NCBI GenBank assembly: GCA_035771175.1
Contig: CM069593.1
Span: forward strand, 2,598,461 to 2,662,460
Source: Paratinospora sagittata
Taxonomy: Eukaryota; Streptophyta; Magnoliopsida; Ranunculales; Menispermaceae
DNA length: 64,000 nucleotides
Direction of reading: 5' to 3'
Shown here: in pieces, positions 34,905 through 47,800 of the stretch
Position numbering within the stretch: the stretch's first letter is position 1
Layout: each line of letters begins with the position of its first letter
Made by a program: the position numbers and the translations under genes
The notes under the pieces: generated by a model
What the model was told of the DNA's origin: nothing
What the model saw: the letters and a program-made list of their open reading frames with translations, nothing else
Databases searched by the model: none

Positions 34905-35298
34905 CAAACCAATATTGTTAAGGTTAGACACTATAGAAAGACGACCTCTCTAATAATTGTTGGGTCACAGTTTACAAGTGATCCAATGGCCATTGAAGCC
35001 GCAACAATCCTATCTTACATTGCTTTTAAGTAGTAATTCTTTTTCTTATTTGAAGTATTATTGAAAACTTCATTCTATATTTGAGATATTTATAAATTAC
35101 TATAATAATAAACATGGATTAATTAAAAAAGAAAAAAAAACCTCAATAACAAAAAAAAATTGATGCAAAGTGAGATCATTAGAAGTTTAGGGAACAGCAA
35201 AAACATTTGAAAACAAAGCTACATTAATTGTAGCAATGTAGCATTTTATAACAACGCTATATTAGTTGGAATAGAAACTACAACACAAATTGCATTGC

Positions 35299-35974
35299 GA
35301 GCAATGCTAAGTGGATTGAAAATATTATACTATGAGCGCGTTTGGCGCGTGGGATAATATGGGATTGGATTAAATATAGTCTAAATTTTATATTTAGAAG
35401 TGAGGTAAGATGAGATAAAAATAATTCTACCTCACCATTTTATCCCGTTCCAGCGAGATAATATAATCTCTACCAAAATAATGGGATTATTTTATCCCCT
35501 TCTTTTTTCTTTTCTTTTTTTTTTTGTTGCAATCAACCCTTCTTCTTCCTCATTCTCTTTCTTTCTTTCTTTAAAAAAAAAAAAAACTATCAATTGGGTT
35601 TTGCGATTTCGAAAAACCCAGTGATCTGGTTTGCACCTAGTTTTGCAATTTCGCAAACCAGGGTTTTTTTATTTATTTTTATATAATTTAATTTTTAAAA
35701 TTTAATTACTTTTTGGCTTTAATCTCAAACACACCACCAAATACGGATTAATCTATTTTTAATCTCATTATATCTTATCTTATCCAATCTCATAAAAATA
35801 ATTTCATCTTATTCCGTGCACCAAATGGGCCCTATTGTTACAAATCACTGTTATATCAGTTTTTAATTTTAATATATCAAAACAACATACTTTTCAATAA
35901 AATTAAAAATCAAGAATGTTTAATATCAGATTTGTAATAATTGGTGTGAAAATTTGAATCTCTTAACATTTTTC
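35299..35974. mobile_element. Third copy of the 182-bp MULE-type MITE, split by an insertion
   Basis: The left end GAGCAATGCTAAGTGGATTG and the right end CTCTTAACATTTTTC match the copies at 18789 and 56719. Removing the inserted element at 35334-35832 and one copy of its TAT duplication joins ...ATTATACTAT to TGTTACAAATCACTG, which aligns with ...CACCAATTGCTACAAATCACTG of the 18789 copy. The remaining length is about 174 bp. Its own target duplication is no longer clear. Confidence 0.8.
35334..35832. mobile_element. 499-bp MITE nested in the MULE MITE
   Basis: Begins GAGCGCGTTTGGCGCGTGGG and ends as the near reverse complement (CCGTGCACCAAATGGGCCC). TAT flanks it at 35331-35333 and 35833-35835. 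Subterminal GGATTGGATTAAAT and its complement also pair. The 3-bp duplication and termini suggest a PIF/Harbinger-type MITE. The interior contains a poly-T/CTT tract and a repeated TTTCGAAAAACC/TTTCGCAAACC motif. Confidence 0.8.
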
Positions 35975-37933
35975 ATTGTGTTATTCCATCACATTTAATT
36001 TTTTATTGAATCCCTATAGTTTTGCATTAAAGTACCTTATCTATAGCATTTTTCAACAATTAATGATTCCTCCATTACTTATTTCACAAATTAATTTCCC
36101 TATCTCCAAATTGAATGCATTACCAAATCTTTGCCAGGGAGATGACTTATTTGAATAATATGTATATGTCTGGTGTCAATACCACTTTTTAACGCTACTT
36201 TTTTCTAGATATTTTAAAAATAATATATTTTTAAAAATATTATATAATATACGTAAATCCTTAAAATATTTTTAAAGTCCAAAAGTATGTTGAAAAGCAT
36301 TTTTCTTTTTCTTTTTTTATTTAAAATGTCATTGAGAAATAATAAAATGGTTGAAAACCAAAGTAATTAATCAGCCAAAAAATATTAGGAGTTAATTGAG
36401 TCTTATCCAGCAGCTTATATAGATCTGTGTGCCATTATTATTAGTTGCAGGCTCTTTACCTTCTCGATAATTACGCTTCAGAATCTTTTTCTTTTCCAAT
36501 GTTTATTATCATTATTATTTATTATTTTATAACTAACATTTGCGAATCCGTTTACCACTTACCACTTTTAAAAAAAATTATTCACATTCTAAATTGTTAT
36601 ATATTTTTACATGTATAGATATATAAATATGTATATTATGGTAAAGGTGGCTTGAATCCTTTACACTGATTACAAATTTTCTAGAATTAGGCAAAAGTAA
36701 GCTATATACATAATGTATTGGATATAAACTAAATTTTCTATTGATTTAGTTTTTTGAGGTTTTAGGAGTTTGATTGGTAGAATTTTGGTACTTTGGATTA
36801 AGTTGGGTATGGAATTTTTTAATGCTCAACTTGGAATGAATTTCTTCTCTATTTATTCATGTTCTTTTGAACCTTGGAGGGATTTTTGATTTTGAATTTG
36901 ATAAAATTATTTTTTATCAAAAGAGTTGGCTTTTTTTATAAATTGCTCGGCTCAACTAAGATTCGCTTGGCCCAAACTTTTTCTTGTACTAGTTGACTAG
37001 TTGTGGTAACACGCCATTTTTTATATTTTATTCATGTTACTTTGGCTCATAAAAAAAGCTCATTAAATGTTCGAACTTCCCAATAGTAGGAGGCAACCAT
37101 GTTGTTGCATGTCATCATTGGCATGTCACACATATTTGATTTACTGCATAAATGATCAACAACAATAAATTCATAACTTGTGTTAAATTACATATTTGTA
37201 ATTAAAAATCAATTTCAATAGTCCCTCCCGCCTTACTTGTACCTATTTAATCTCTTTCCCTCTTCTGATTCCTATATTAGAAAAGATTTTTTTTCCAGTT
37301 ATAAGTTAATTTCACTATAAGAAATAACACTTTTATATAATAACATTCATTATAACAAAATAAATATTTAACACATAACAACAGATGTTGTTAAAAGGAA
37401 TGTTATTAAATATTAAATATTTTGATAATATTTAAAAATGTTATATATTTTAAAATTCACTACATATAATTTTGTTTTTCTAAAAATTATGATTTAAAAA
37501 TAACATTTATTTTTTAACATTAAAATATTATTTATTTTTAAATTTTATTAATATTTTAAAAAATCTAATACAAATTTTTAATACTATTTTAAAATTTTAT
37601 ATAATAAACTAATGAGAATTTTGTGTTTTTTTTTTGTATAATATTAAATAATTAAATTTTAATTTTAGAGTTTTAATTATTTTAATAACATTTTTTAAAT
37701 ATAATCAAAACTTTTAAATACTTAATAAAATTTATTTTAGTAACATTTTTCACTGCGTATCATTTGCTTAATCCATGTCACTCATATTGATCAGGCCGCA
37801 AGAAAGTAAGACTTTAAAAATAGCTAGTGAGCAACGTTAAATAGTTCAGGTAAACACTGTTTTGCTTAATAAAACTTTGATAAAACAACATCACCTCTTT
37901 TATTAGATAATCAAACTCTTGCTTGCTTCACTG
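35975..37933. other. AT-rich intergenic region
   Basis: No gene is supported. A possible CACTA-like left end (CACTATAAGAAA) occurs at 37313, followed by about 440 bp of TAACATT-rich sequence, but no matching right end is visible. Confidence 0.5.
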
Positions 37934-38072
37934 ATGTTGGTTATTACTACCGTTCTTCTTCCACTGATCTTGCTTATACTGTGCTTCAAAACGGAAAGTT
38001 GTTTCACTTCTTCAGTCTCTCATTTTAATTTTTTGCTTCTCCTTCACTATTAGTATAGTACTAAAAGCTGCA

Positions 38073-39293
38073 ATGAGACAAGAAGAAGAAGAAGCCATGA
38101 TATTGCACCTTGATCTAACTCATCACGACTCGCCTTCCTCTTTGTTCTACGATCCTAACGCCACCTCGTTCAAACGCACAGAACAAGCTATTGCAACAGC
38201 AGTCTCGCGCTTCGGCTATCAGAAAGGCATGACAAAAGGAGGGCCGCCTCCCCAAGAAGATTTACTAACAGGACCTGGTGCTTACTATGTAAAATTCAAA
38301 ATAGGAACACCTCCGACAGTCCAAATCCTTCTCTTTATGGACACAATGAGTGTTCTTACTTGGACACAATGCTTCTCTTGTAACCAATGATATGATTATC
38401 AAGTCCCAATCTTTGATCCTTACAACTCTCAAACTTACACCAACATCGCTTGCCACACCAATTACTGTACTGATCTCCCAGCTGAGTTCTCAAGCTGCAA
38501 CAAGCAAGACAACACTTGCAATTATGGCTATTTTTATGTTGATGGGTACTCCATCACTCGCGGTGCTCTTGCCACCGAGGCTTTCACCTTCGACACGACC
38601 AACGGCGGCAATCCCTATGTTTTCACTGATATTGCGTTTGGTTGTCGCCACAGAAACCAGTTTGATCGTGGAAGAGAAGCTGCAGGCATACTTGGTCTTG
38701 GGCATCAGAATAGGTTATCCATGATACCTCAATTAACTCAATCTATATTCTACATAGAACCCAAATTCTCTTATTGCCTTACGGACCAGACAGATAAAGT
38801 GATAGGAAGTACACAGTATATTTAAAAGACATCAGTGTAGGAAGTACAAGGCTTAATCTACCACCGGGGACTTTTAACAAATCTGGTATACCAGAGCGTG
38901 GAGGGATGGTGATAGATGCGCCAGGAGCAATTACATTTTTAGCCAAAAAAAGGGTATGATAGATTTGTGGAAGAGTTGGAAAGGCAACTTAATTTGAATG
39001 TGGATGCACCAGCAGTTAGGCATTTAAGTAGGTGTTATAGTGGATCATTGGATAAAATATTGGCTATGTATAAAGGGGTGACATTTCATTTTGCTGGAGA
39101 TTTAGACATGCTCTTGTACCCAAAAAACTTGTTTGTTGACGTGGGTGGGCGGTTCTGTCTTGCAATATTGCCTGCTCCTTCTCGCCGTGAATCTGTTCTT
39201 GGAAATATGGCTCAGTAGTTTTACAGCGTTGGGTATGATCTTGAAAGGAGCCTGGTTTCTTTTACAAGAACAGAATATTGTAGTAATTTCTGA
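38073..39293 (+). pseudogene. Pseudogene of a nepenthesin/CDR1-type aspartic protease (A1 family)
   Basis: Conceptual reading across frames recovers a plant atypical aspartic protease: a prodomain-like LHLDLTHHDSPSSLFY, YYVKFKIGTPP, a Cys-rich loop, FGCRHRNQF, AAGILGLGHQNRLSMIPQL, KFSYCL, and the C-terminal GNMAQ...SVGYDLE. It is broken by an in-frame TGA after TWTQCFSCNQ (38388-38390), a frame change near 38810, an extra A in an A7 run near 38945, and a TAG after GNMAQ. The catalytic motifs are also gone: DTGS reads DTMS, and the second DSGT reads DAPG. A hydrophobic signal-like stretch from 37934 lies in another frame. The lack of introns fits the family. A functional product is very unlikely. 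Confidence 0.88.
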
Positions 39294-40332
39294 TTATTCA
39301 TGAGTTTGGCGACACTAATAAGCTTTGGACATATTGTTATTATTACTACTATTATGATTATCATTTAAAATTGAGAAATCTCACTCAATATATATCACAG
39401 ATCAAGTGTAAAGGAAAGTCAAGTCAAGTCTTTTAGCCTACCACTTTGACGGGTCAAGCTCTAGTTGAACTTGTATGACGGGTGGGGTTGAATTATTTCG
39501 TTTGTTTCATAGGTGATGTGAAAACTTCTTCTTGAAAGAGAATTTCTTTTAAAGGAAGCTACAATGTCATTTGTTGCTGGTAAGACCTAACATGTCTATC
39601 AAATAAAAAATCTCTTAAAAAAAAAAAAATACCAATGAAATTAATTAATGTTATAATGAAAAAAAAAATTGAATAGAGGAATCTAAATAAGCTCTGTTCT
39701 CTATAATTAAGACTTGCATATGTGGAGATGATGAATTTAACCACAATTTCAATTCAATCTCTTAATTTGAAAAATAATAATAATAATATTTTAAAACAAA
39801 CAAATCTACAATGTTGTTATCTATGATTATTATTAATTATTAATATTAATTGTATTTAAATAAATAAATAAAATGTTGATCAGTATTGGCATTGCTGCCT
39901 TTCTTAAGGTGGTGTCACTTCAATAATTAATATAAATGGTGTGACATGCATTTACATATATTATTATTTTTATATGTAGCTAGGTAGAAACTAGAAATGG
40001 TGATGGTGACGCTACGTCACTCAGAGGTGTCATTTTTGGTTGTCAGGTGGCGTGCCGAACACAAAGTAACATACGCGACAGGGAAACCAGCGCTACAGCG
40101 TTTCCAATCCCACCCTACATTCAAATTTCAGTGTGCTCTTGTCTCCGGCTCATTACTCTTCACCTTTTCTTTTTTCCACCTTCTCTTCTTTTAAATTATA
40201 ATAAGAAACAAATATGTATATTCTTTTTTTAGTTAATTAACTTTGCTCCTCTTAATGATTATAAAAGAAACATTTCTTTCATGAACAAAGAATCATGTGT
40301 ATTAACAGTTACTCCTTTTTGTAGTTAGAATA

Positions 40333-40395
<63 letters not shown>

Positions 40396-42165
40396 TTTAA
40401 TACATTGCATCAAAACATTTAACTAGAATGACCCCTCTCGTAAAAATAAAAATAAAAATAAAAATAAAAATTTAAGATAGCAATAGTTGTGCAATATTAA
40501 ATTTTATTCAATGATCACTTTGAAATACATGATTTCAAAAAAAGACTTAAGACGAATAAACATAGGAGTCGCGCTAGGGGTTCTACGGTAGAAATGTATT
40601 AGAAACACATTTATCCCTCTAATTGTTAGATGAATAAACTTAAGAGTCACGCTAAGGGCAATACTATCCCTCTGATTTTTTTTTTTTATGTGAACTTTTT
40701 GTTTTTGGTCCATACGACACACACATCCAACATTCACTTAAACATTTTCCTTTTAATTTTGAATAGGTAGCAGACAATTTATTATGTCCAGCATGATTTG
40801 GTTAAGAAGCCCTAAATTTCAAAGGACAGTTTTAGCATACATTGACCCTCTTAGACAAAACAAAGAGACCCAGACAGCACAGGAACAGCAAGAAAATCCC
40901 AAAGTACCAAATGCCTTTTTGCCAACTTCCCAACAACAATTTTTATTTTTTTTTTAAGTAGTTGGGTCTATCATTTATATGAACAATATCCTCAAAATTA
41001 TGAGTTGGAAAGTGCTGAATCTTCATATTACACCCTATAACCGTTGCCATTGCATTTTTTTTTTTTTTTGTGTAACTTTAGCTCTTATATACTCTGATAT
41101 ATATACATTCATATATATCTTTGTAATATTAATTTGCAGAATCCAAGGCACATTTGAATGTTCCATGCCCAACTGTGGTTCAAAAGCAATAGCACCAGCA
41201 CTCACTCATTATGAACGGTGCTTTGATTTTCAAGTGCCCCACAAAACAGAAGCATTGCTGTATGAAACGTTCAAATTGGCCTGAAAGTGCACTTCATCAA
41301 CACCATCATGATCTTATGGTAAAGTTACAATCTATTCAAATTAATTGATAAGAGGAATTTTTTAAATGTAATTTTTGTGAAACTTCTACCTCTGTTTTTA
41401 CTTTTGCCGATGCCCAAAATTCATTAGGTGAAACGAACTTAGATTTTATGATGATTTTGCTGATAAGGTTTAATATTTTATTTATTTTTAAAGTGGGCAA
41501 AGGGACCCATAAAATGTATATAATGAGAAACGAGAAAACTCAATTTAAGTGGAAGGTTTGAATGTTTCGTTGAAAGAGTCATATTTAAAGTGTGATTAAG
41601 CGATTGGAGAGAAAAAATAAAAATAAACTTTATAAATATATAAACAAATTGAAAGATTCCTTCATTAAATTTGAAGTCCACGTTGGAAAGCTACTTATTT
41701 GGCCTTTTCTGCCACATTTGCCTTAGGCCTTACGCCTCCCTTTTACTTGGTCGTGAATGGTTCAGCCACTGCTGACACCACAAAACAAGACTTCCACATT
41801 AAGCACAATTTCCTCTATACATTTTTTCTTTTTTGAATTTCATTTCTTTGCATTCTGTCCCAAGTCTTTAAAATAAATATTTTCCAAGATAAGAAGAAAT
41901 ATGAAATATCAGACATAAGTCAAAAATAGCTTCTCCTATGCATATTGTACAAGTAATTAATATCATACATGGATTCTTTGTTTTTTTTTTTTTTTTTTGA
42001 AACCATGTCATACATGGATTCAAATCACCTGAAAATGATGAAAAACATATATAATATTATATTATCAAAATAAAATAAATCTACTGTTCAAATTTTTTTG
42101 GGTTGTTTTCAGGTGGGGGTTTATCAAAAATAAATAAAGAAAATACTGACTACAAATTAAAGAGC

Positions 42166-42201
<36 letters not shown>

Positions 42202-43059
42202 TTTGTAGCTCTTCAAGCTCTTGGGATTTTCTTGGAAGACCCACTTTCTATTATCATTGTTCCTGTCTCACAAAGCATATTTATTTTGTTCTTGATATTA
42301 TATTTTATATATATATATATAATAAATTAGTTGGTTGGTTGTAACCCATGTGAGAGAAACGGTTGTGTTAGTTGAAACTACAAAATACCAACTGTTGCAA
42401 AACACACCAATCAATATTAATTAATTAATCTCATATAAATAAGTCAAAAAGGAAAAAAATTCTGACTGTTAACTTGTTAATTCATTTAATCAGGAACCTA
42501 CAGTATAATTACTATATTTATCTAGTGGTTGCCTAGTCAAATATGATGAAGAGTTAGGAAATATAATTTTTATATATAAATAAATGAGAGTGCTATATTG
42601 GCATTTAAGAGGTACATTAATCATATATATTATTAGATTATTTTAAATTATAAATTAATATATTTGAGATAATTTAATAATAGTTAATGTTAATTTACAC
42701 TCTAAATATATATTTTAAATATTTTTTTAATATTTTTTTAAATAAATATACAAATTCACCTAAAAAAAGTAGACAGACTCATTAAAGATAATGAAGCATT
42801 TCTGTCATTTCACCTTTTGCTTTTTTGCAATTTTTTCATAAAGAATAAAAGCCAGGTAGCTGTAGAATGATAGCTTTGAAGCCTGAGGCCTTGTTTATAA
42901 GCACCTGCAATAGGGGCATGAAAGAAAAGAAAAGAGACCCATTATTCTAAAGCAAAGAAAAAGAGTAAAAAGAAGCAAAAGAAACAAACTGAGAGAATTT
43001 GAAGTAAGAAGAAGAAGGGTTTTTTGTGAAGGCAGGAAGAGACACAAACACAGAAGCAG
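39294..43059. other. Intergenic region, mostly AT-rich
   Basis: Mostly low-complexity AT DNA with microsatellites at 40339-40391 and 42171-42198. Two less AT-rich islands stand out: about 39990-40170, which includes TGACGCTACGTCA, and about 41154-41320, with a short open frame of unknown meaning. The last 150 bp should hold the 5' UTR of the DUF662 gene. Confidence 0.6.
40339..40391. repeat. (TA)n microsatellite
   Basis: About 26 TA units without interruption. Confidence 0.95.
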
Positions 43060-44269
43060 ATGTTGGAACAGCAGCAGCAACAGTCACAGATTCAGAGAGT
43101 TGAGAGCCAAAACATGGAGGAAAAGGAAGAAGAATTGTCAAAATCCGCACTTACAACTTTCAGGGCAAAGGAAGAAGAGATCGAGAAGAAGAAGATGGAA
43201 GTAAGGGAAAAAGTTAAAGCCCAGTTGAGTCGAGCTGAAGAAGAAACAAAGCGCTTGGCGGTAATTCGAGAAGTAAGTCAAAAAAAAAAAGCCACTTTAA
43301 TTTTCTTACAGAAATGCAAAAACCCTTAATTTTGTGTGATGTCTTGGTTCAAAAGCCCTTTATCTGTTGAAACATATGTGACTTGGTTCATAAAATTCTC
43401 CATCATGGATAAACACCAACTTTTGGCCTTAATTTTGTTTTTTGTTTTTTTGTAGAGTTTTTTATTTTATTTTATTTTGTGTGTAGTTTCAGAAGAGAGT
43501 ATTCACTATTCACTAAAATTGATCATAGAAATCTGGGTAATTAAGATTTTGATGATTAAGTTATTATTTTGAAATAACAGAAAAAAAAAAAAAAAACTTT
43601 TATTATTGTGGTGGTAGCTATCTTTAATTTTATGGGTTCTCTTTACTTTTCCTAAACATGATCTGTATGTATTGATGTGCAAGGAATTATGGAACCAGTT
43701 TCCAATTTTCAGTTTTCAAATATAGACTTTCTGATTCATTTTGTTCCGAAAATAAAATAAAATTATGGTAGGAGCTTGAAGCATTGACAGATCCAATGAG
43801 GAAAGACGTTTCAGTTGTACGCAAGAAGATTGATTCAATTAACCGCGAGTTAAAACCACTTGGCCAGAGTTGCCAGAAGAAGGTGAGAACATTAATTCAG
43901 ATAACCTACACAATATAAAAAATAATAATTAGAATTAGTTTTTTGTTTTTGTTTTTGTTTTATTTTTTCTCCCTTAGGAAGAAGAATTTTGATTAACAAG
44001 ATCAGAGTGATTTTGGTTTCAGGAGAAGGAATACAAAGAAGCTCTTGAAGCTTTCAATGAAAAGAACAAAGAGAAAGCTCAGCTAATTACCAAATTAATG
44101 GAGGTAAGGATTCAACTGGGTCAAAAAAGAGAAAAAAAAAACCCAAAAGATTTCAATTTTGTTAATCTTTTCGTTAATTTTGGACTTGTAGTAGCTGGTA
44201 GCTGAAAGTGAAAGACTGAGGATGAAGAAACTGGAGGAGCTCAGCAAGAACATTGATTCACTACATTGA
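43060..44269 (+). CDS. DUF662 / RAB6-interacting golgin-like coiled-coil protein
   Basis: Exons 43060-43272, 43772-43882, 44023-44103 and 44195-44269 give 159 residues; each ends on a codon boundary. After a Gln-rich N-terminus (residues 4-8) almost the whole protein is charged and helical, with Glu/Lys-rich heptads. The family core is readable: SALTTFRAKEEEIEKKKMEVREKV, ELEALTDPMRKDV, VRKKIDSINRELKPL and EKEYKEALEAFNEKN. Plant members are annotated RAB6-interacting golgin (DUF662); Arabidopsis ACIP1 belongs here and associates with microtubules in defence. A Golgi or microtubule role is inference from the family. The gene converges on the kelch gene, with about 600 bp between stop codons. 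Confidence 0.9.
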
Positions 44270-44865
44270 GATGTGATGTGCTAATGTCGATGAGTGGTCA
44301 TGACTGTACTTTTCATTGAAAGATCAATGACTTTGTGTTGCCATTGCGTTCTTGGATTTGGTGTATTGCATGTCATTACTTGTGTATTTTATTTTGTATT
44401 TATGGAGGGTTAATGTGGATTTTAGGAAAGAAAATGCCCTCTAAAATAGGAACACCTTGACTGATTATATTGTCTCTCTAGTTGTGGGAATTTGGATAAG
44501 TTCATTGTTTAATGATCCCCGTCAACCTAACATCTGAAAAATTACAATTTAGTGGTTGAACGATTGAATCAGAGTGCGACAATGTTATGGCTTTTCTTTT
44601 ATAGTTAGTTGCCACATCTGTAGTTTCACTACAAATGGCATTAAATTTTCTGTTTCTTTTTTCCTAATATGGAGTGGCGTTTCTTACCAAAAAAAAATAC
44701 AGTAAACATTTGGGCAAATATCTCTATTTCATTCTTGTACCAAAAACTTTTCCTGTTTGATTAGAACAAAAAATAAGTCTTATACTAGAGCAGGGACCCA
44801 ATGAAACAGGAAGAAAACTCATACAAGACTATTTCAGTGTCTGAATCCGAATGCATGTATAGTCC
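44270..44865. other. Short convergent intergenic region (DUF662 and kelch 3' ends)
   Basis: It should contain both 3' UTRs. No other gene or repeat is seen. The poly-A sites may lie within a few hundred bases of each other on opposite strands. Confidence 0.6.
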
Positions 44866-47800
44866 CTACATGGAGTCCACTCTAGATAGAAGCTGTTTGT
44901 ACTCCGAGAGCAAATTCGGAATATCGCCCATGCGCAACTGAGACGAGAATGTGGCAAACAGAAGCATACGGTAAGAATTCCAACAATGAGAGAAACATGA
45001 AAACAAAAGCAAAAACTGAATACTAAAAGAAAACACTAAATATGTTTCCATAGCATGGTGAGACTTGAATCCAAGATTTAATGTGTTGTACATCATATGT
45101 CAAACCATTAAACCATGGGTTCAACCCTTTTTCATTCCTGAGTACATCCAGATGGTGATTACAGACTAGACACTTTTATAAGGTGGCAAGAAAGCTTGAT
45201 CTTCTAACTTGCAAATGCCAAATGGGACACACATTTCAAGATGTTGCTCAAGGAAGATTTGCCAATATATTAAAAAATAAATGTGCATAAACTAAAGAAA
45301 GGTCAAGCTCAGTGCTCTATTGAAATTTACAAGCTGTATGACAATACACCTTGTAAAATTTGGAAACAGAAAATAATTTTGTTGCCAAAGAATATAATGA
45401 TTAGCAACAGAATTTTATTATCATTGAAATATGATACTTAACCACTTTTTTTTTTTCATCACCAATCTTCCAGTTTCTTGTTAGTGAAAACTGTCTAATG
45501 TGCCACAATGGCCTAAAGCTTGGCATAAGCTGTGGTTAGAGCCATTTCATGATCACATTCGCAGTTTATCTAATCCTCTTGTTCATCATGCAGGAAGATG
45601 ATTCTTAGGCACTGTTCCTTTTGCTCTGGTCTGGTGTCTAGCAATTTACAAGGATCGAGATCTATCTAATTAAACATCATATCACAGTTATTACCATAAA
45701 GATTTCCACAAATGGACGCCTATATGTAATTCTATATTTCCATGTTAATAATTTCACTTAGCTGGAAATAAGGATGACACTTCTCAAGATACAATTACAA
45801 GTTATTTTGCTGGTGCAGATGCAGTAGGTTCAATTTTGTATCAATTGCAAAAAATAGCAGCTGCATAAGTATAAGATTATGATATCTGCACCAGACTAGG
45901 ACAAAACTCCACAAGCAGCAAACATTTACATTCATTTCATTAAAACATACCTCAGAAGCGCTTTTAACATGATAAAAACGATAAATTGGCAGCTCAGATT
46001 CCCCAGCTATTATTGGTAATGAATCAGATCCTTTCTGGCCTCTGTAATAATTACAAACACAAACACAACCAGCCATATGATTAATCCAAAGAATACGGAG
46101 GAATGATAGAATTACTGTTAACTATGCAAAGTTCATGGAAAAGATTCTTAAAAGTGTGACTATTAATGAAGATAAACAAAAGCCAGAAGTCAGCTCAATC
46201 AGGAAGAGGTGACTAAGTTGGGAGTACTCAGCTCAATGTAATAAAAGATGGATGCATGCCATTTATTTATTTATTTATTTCTATTTTGGGTTGGGGGTGG
46301 GGGGGTGGGGAGAGGGGAATCTAAGAGGGAGAAACAGTTTTGTCAAAACTAAAATCAATCGACCTGAAGTCGTTGGGCGATATATTGTCTCTAGGCGTGT
46401 GTATGGTTCGGCTTTTACCAAAACCCGAAACTGAACCGAACTTATTTGGTTAGGTTAGGTTTGAATTTATTGGTTTACATTCTTAGATTTACAAACATAA
46501 ATCTTTTAATTAATAATAATTTACCTAAAAAGACATTCAATCTCGATAGCAATTTGTAAGCGACTATAACTGCAGAGATATAACATTAAAAAAAAAAAAT
46601 CACTCTCTCAACATGAAATTCTCAGTTGATCACTTTAAAAAAAAAAAAAGAGTAAGAAAAAACTTCAAAATACTATAAACAAGAGATATCAATGGTTCAA
46701 TTGCACGACCAAACCTCAATGTGATTGATGAAATAACATTTAAAATGGAAAGAAAAAAAAAGCTTTAACCAATTCGTGATAATGAAAATCTGCGGAAATA
46801 CACAAAAAGCTCTCTACTTCATCAATCCTTTTCTCTTTGGAGGTAAAATCTCTTCAAGACTTGGACGAATCGTGTTTGGATTCGTTAAAGAAGTAATTTC
46901 TCCAACAATCTCAGCTATTTTAGGTTCTCCATTCTTTTAATCTGTTCATGCTTTGAAATATAGGAGAGAAAGAGGGTTATTGAAGAAGAGAAAAGAAGAG
47001 TTTGCTGAAATGAAGAAGAGAATGAAAGAAGAGAACTTAGAGGAGAGAATGGAAGATGAGATCTGATTCGTTGAAGTAAAGAACAAAATGGAAGAAGAGG
47101 AAATTGGAGAGGAGTTTCTGCAGCATATGTATATTGCGTTAGGGTTGGAGGAGGGTCTAGGTTAAGAGAGTTTAAATTTAAATTTTCACCCTTAAGTTCG
47201 GTTCAGTTCAGGTTAACTTTGGTTTTCCAGTTTACAAACCAAAAACCGAACCGATCGATTTATCAAATGTGAAAACCGAAAACGAAACCAATGCCATCGG
47301 TTTGGTTCGGTTTTTCAGTTTCGACCAACCCAATGAACACCCCTAACCCTAATTGTCTCACTTGAATCCGACTTAACAAAAAGACTACAGAATCATTACC
47401 ATGCCGACTCAGCTGCCGGATCGGGTTGAATGGCTGTTTGTCCTAAACCATCAAACCCAATTAAGAAAACATTTTTCTTTAACTTTCAACTACCTTCAGT
47501 AGAAAGTTAAGAGGATAAAAGTGGGGTAAAGTGAGAGAAAGTGGGAATGGGCAGTTGAGAATAGTAAGAAGCTGAGTCCTGTCTGAGATCCCAATAGGGT
47601 TTGGTTGATGAGCCCTTGCCACCCAATAGTGTCTGGTTTTGGACCCCTACCGTCCCCCCAGCCTCAATTCTATACCATTTACACTATTGGAAAAGACCTT
47701 AATAATGGTTAGAGAGGGTCTCATATATATGGATCACAAATTTTTCCCTCCTAGGGAAGCCCTAGTTAGTTGACTTTGCAGGAAACCACACATTAAAGTC

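Noticed and set aside
37313..37754. CACTA-type transposon beginning CACTATAAGAAA
   Set aside because: Only the left end looks right; no matching right end or 3-bp duplication was found.
44938..45018. Earlier acceptor for the last kelch exon, adding a [12 protein letters not shown] hydrophobic stretch
   Set aside because: The CTCGTCTCAG acceptor at 44938-44940 gives SASELRMGDIP, which fits the family; the extension would add an unexplained hydrophobic stretch of over 25 residues.
46252..46434. 60-residue open frame in the kelch intron
   Set aside because: It is low-complexity translation of the TTTA and G-rich repeats.
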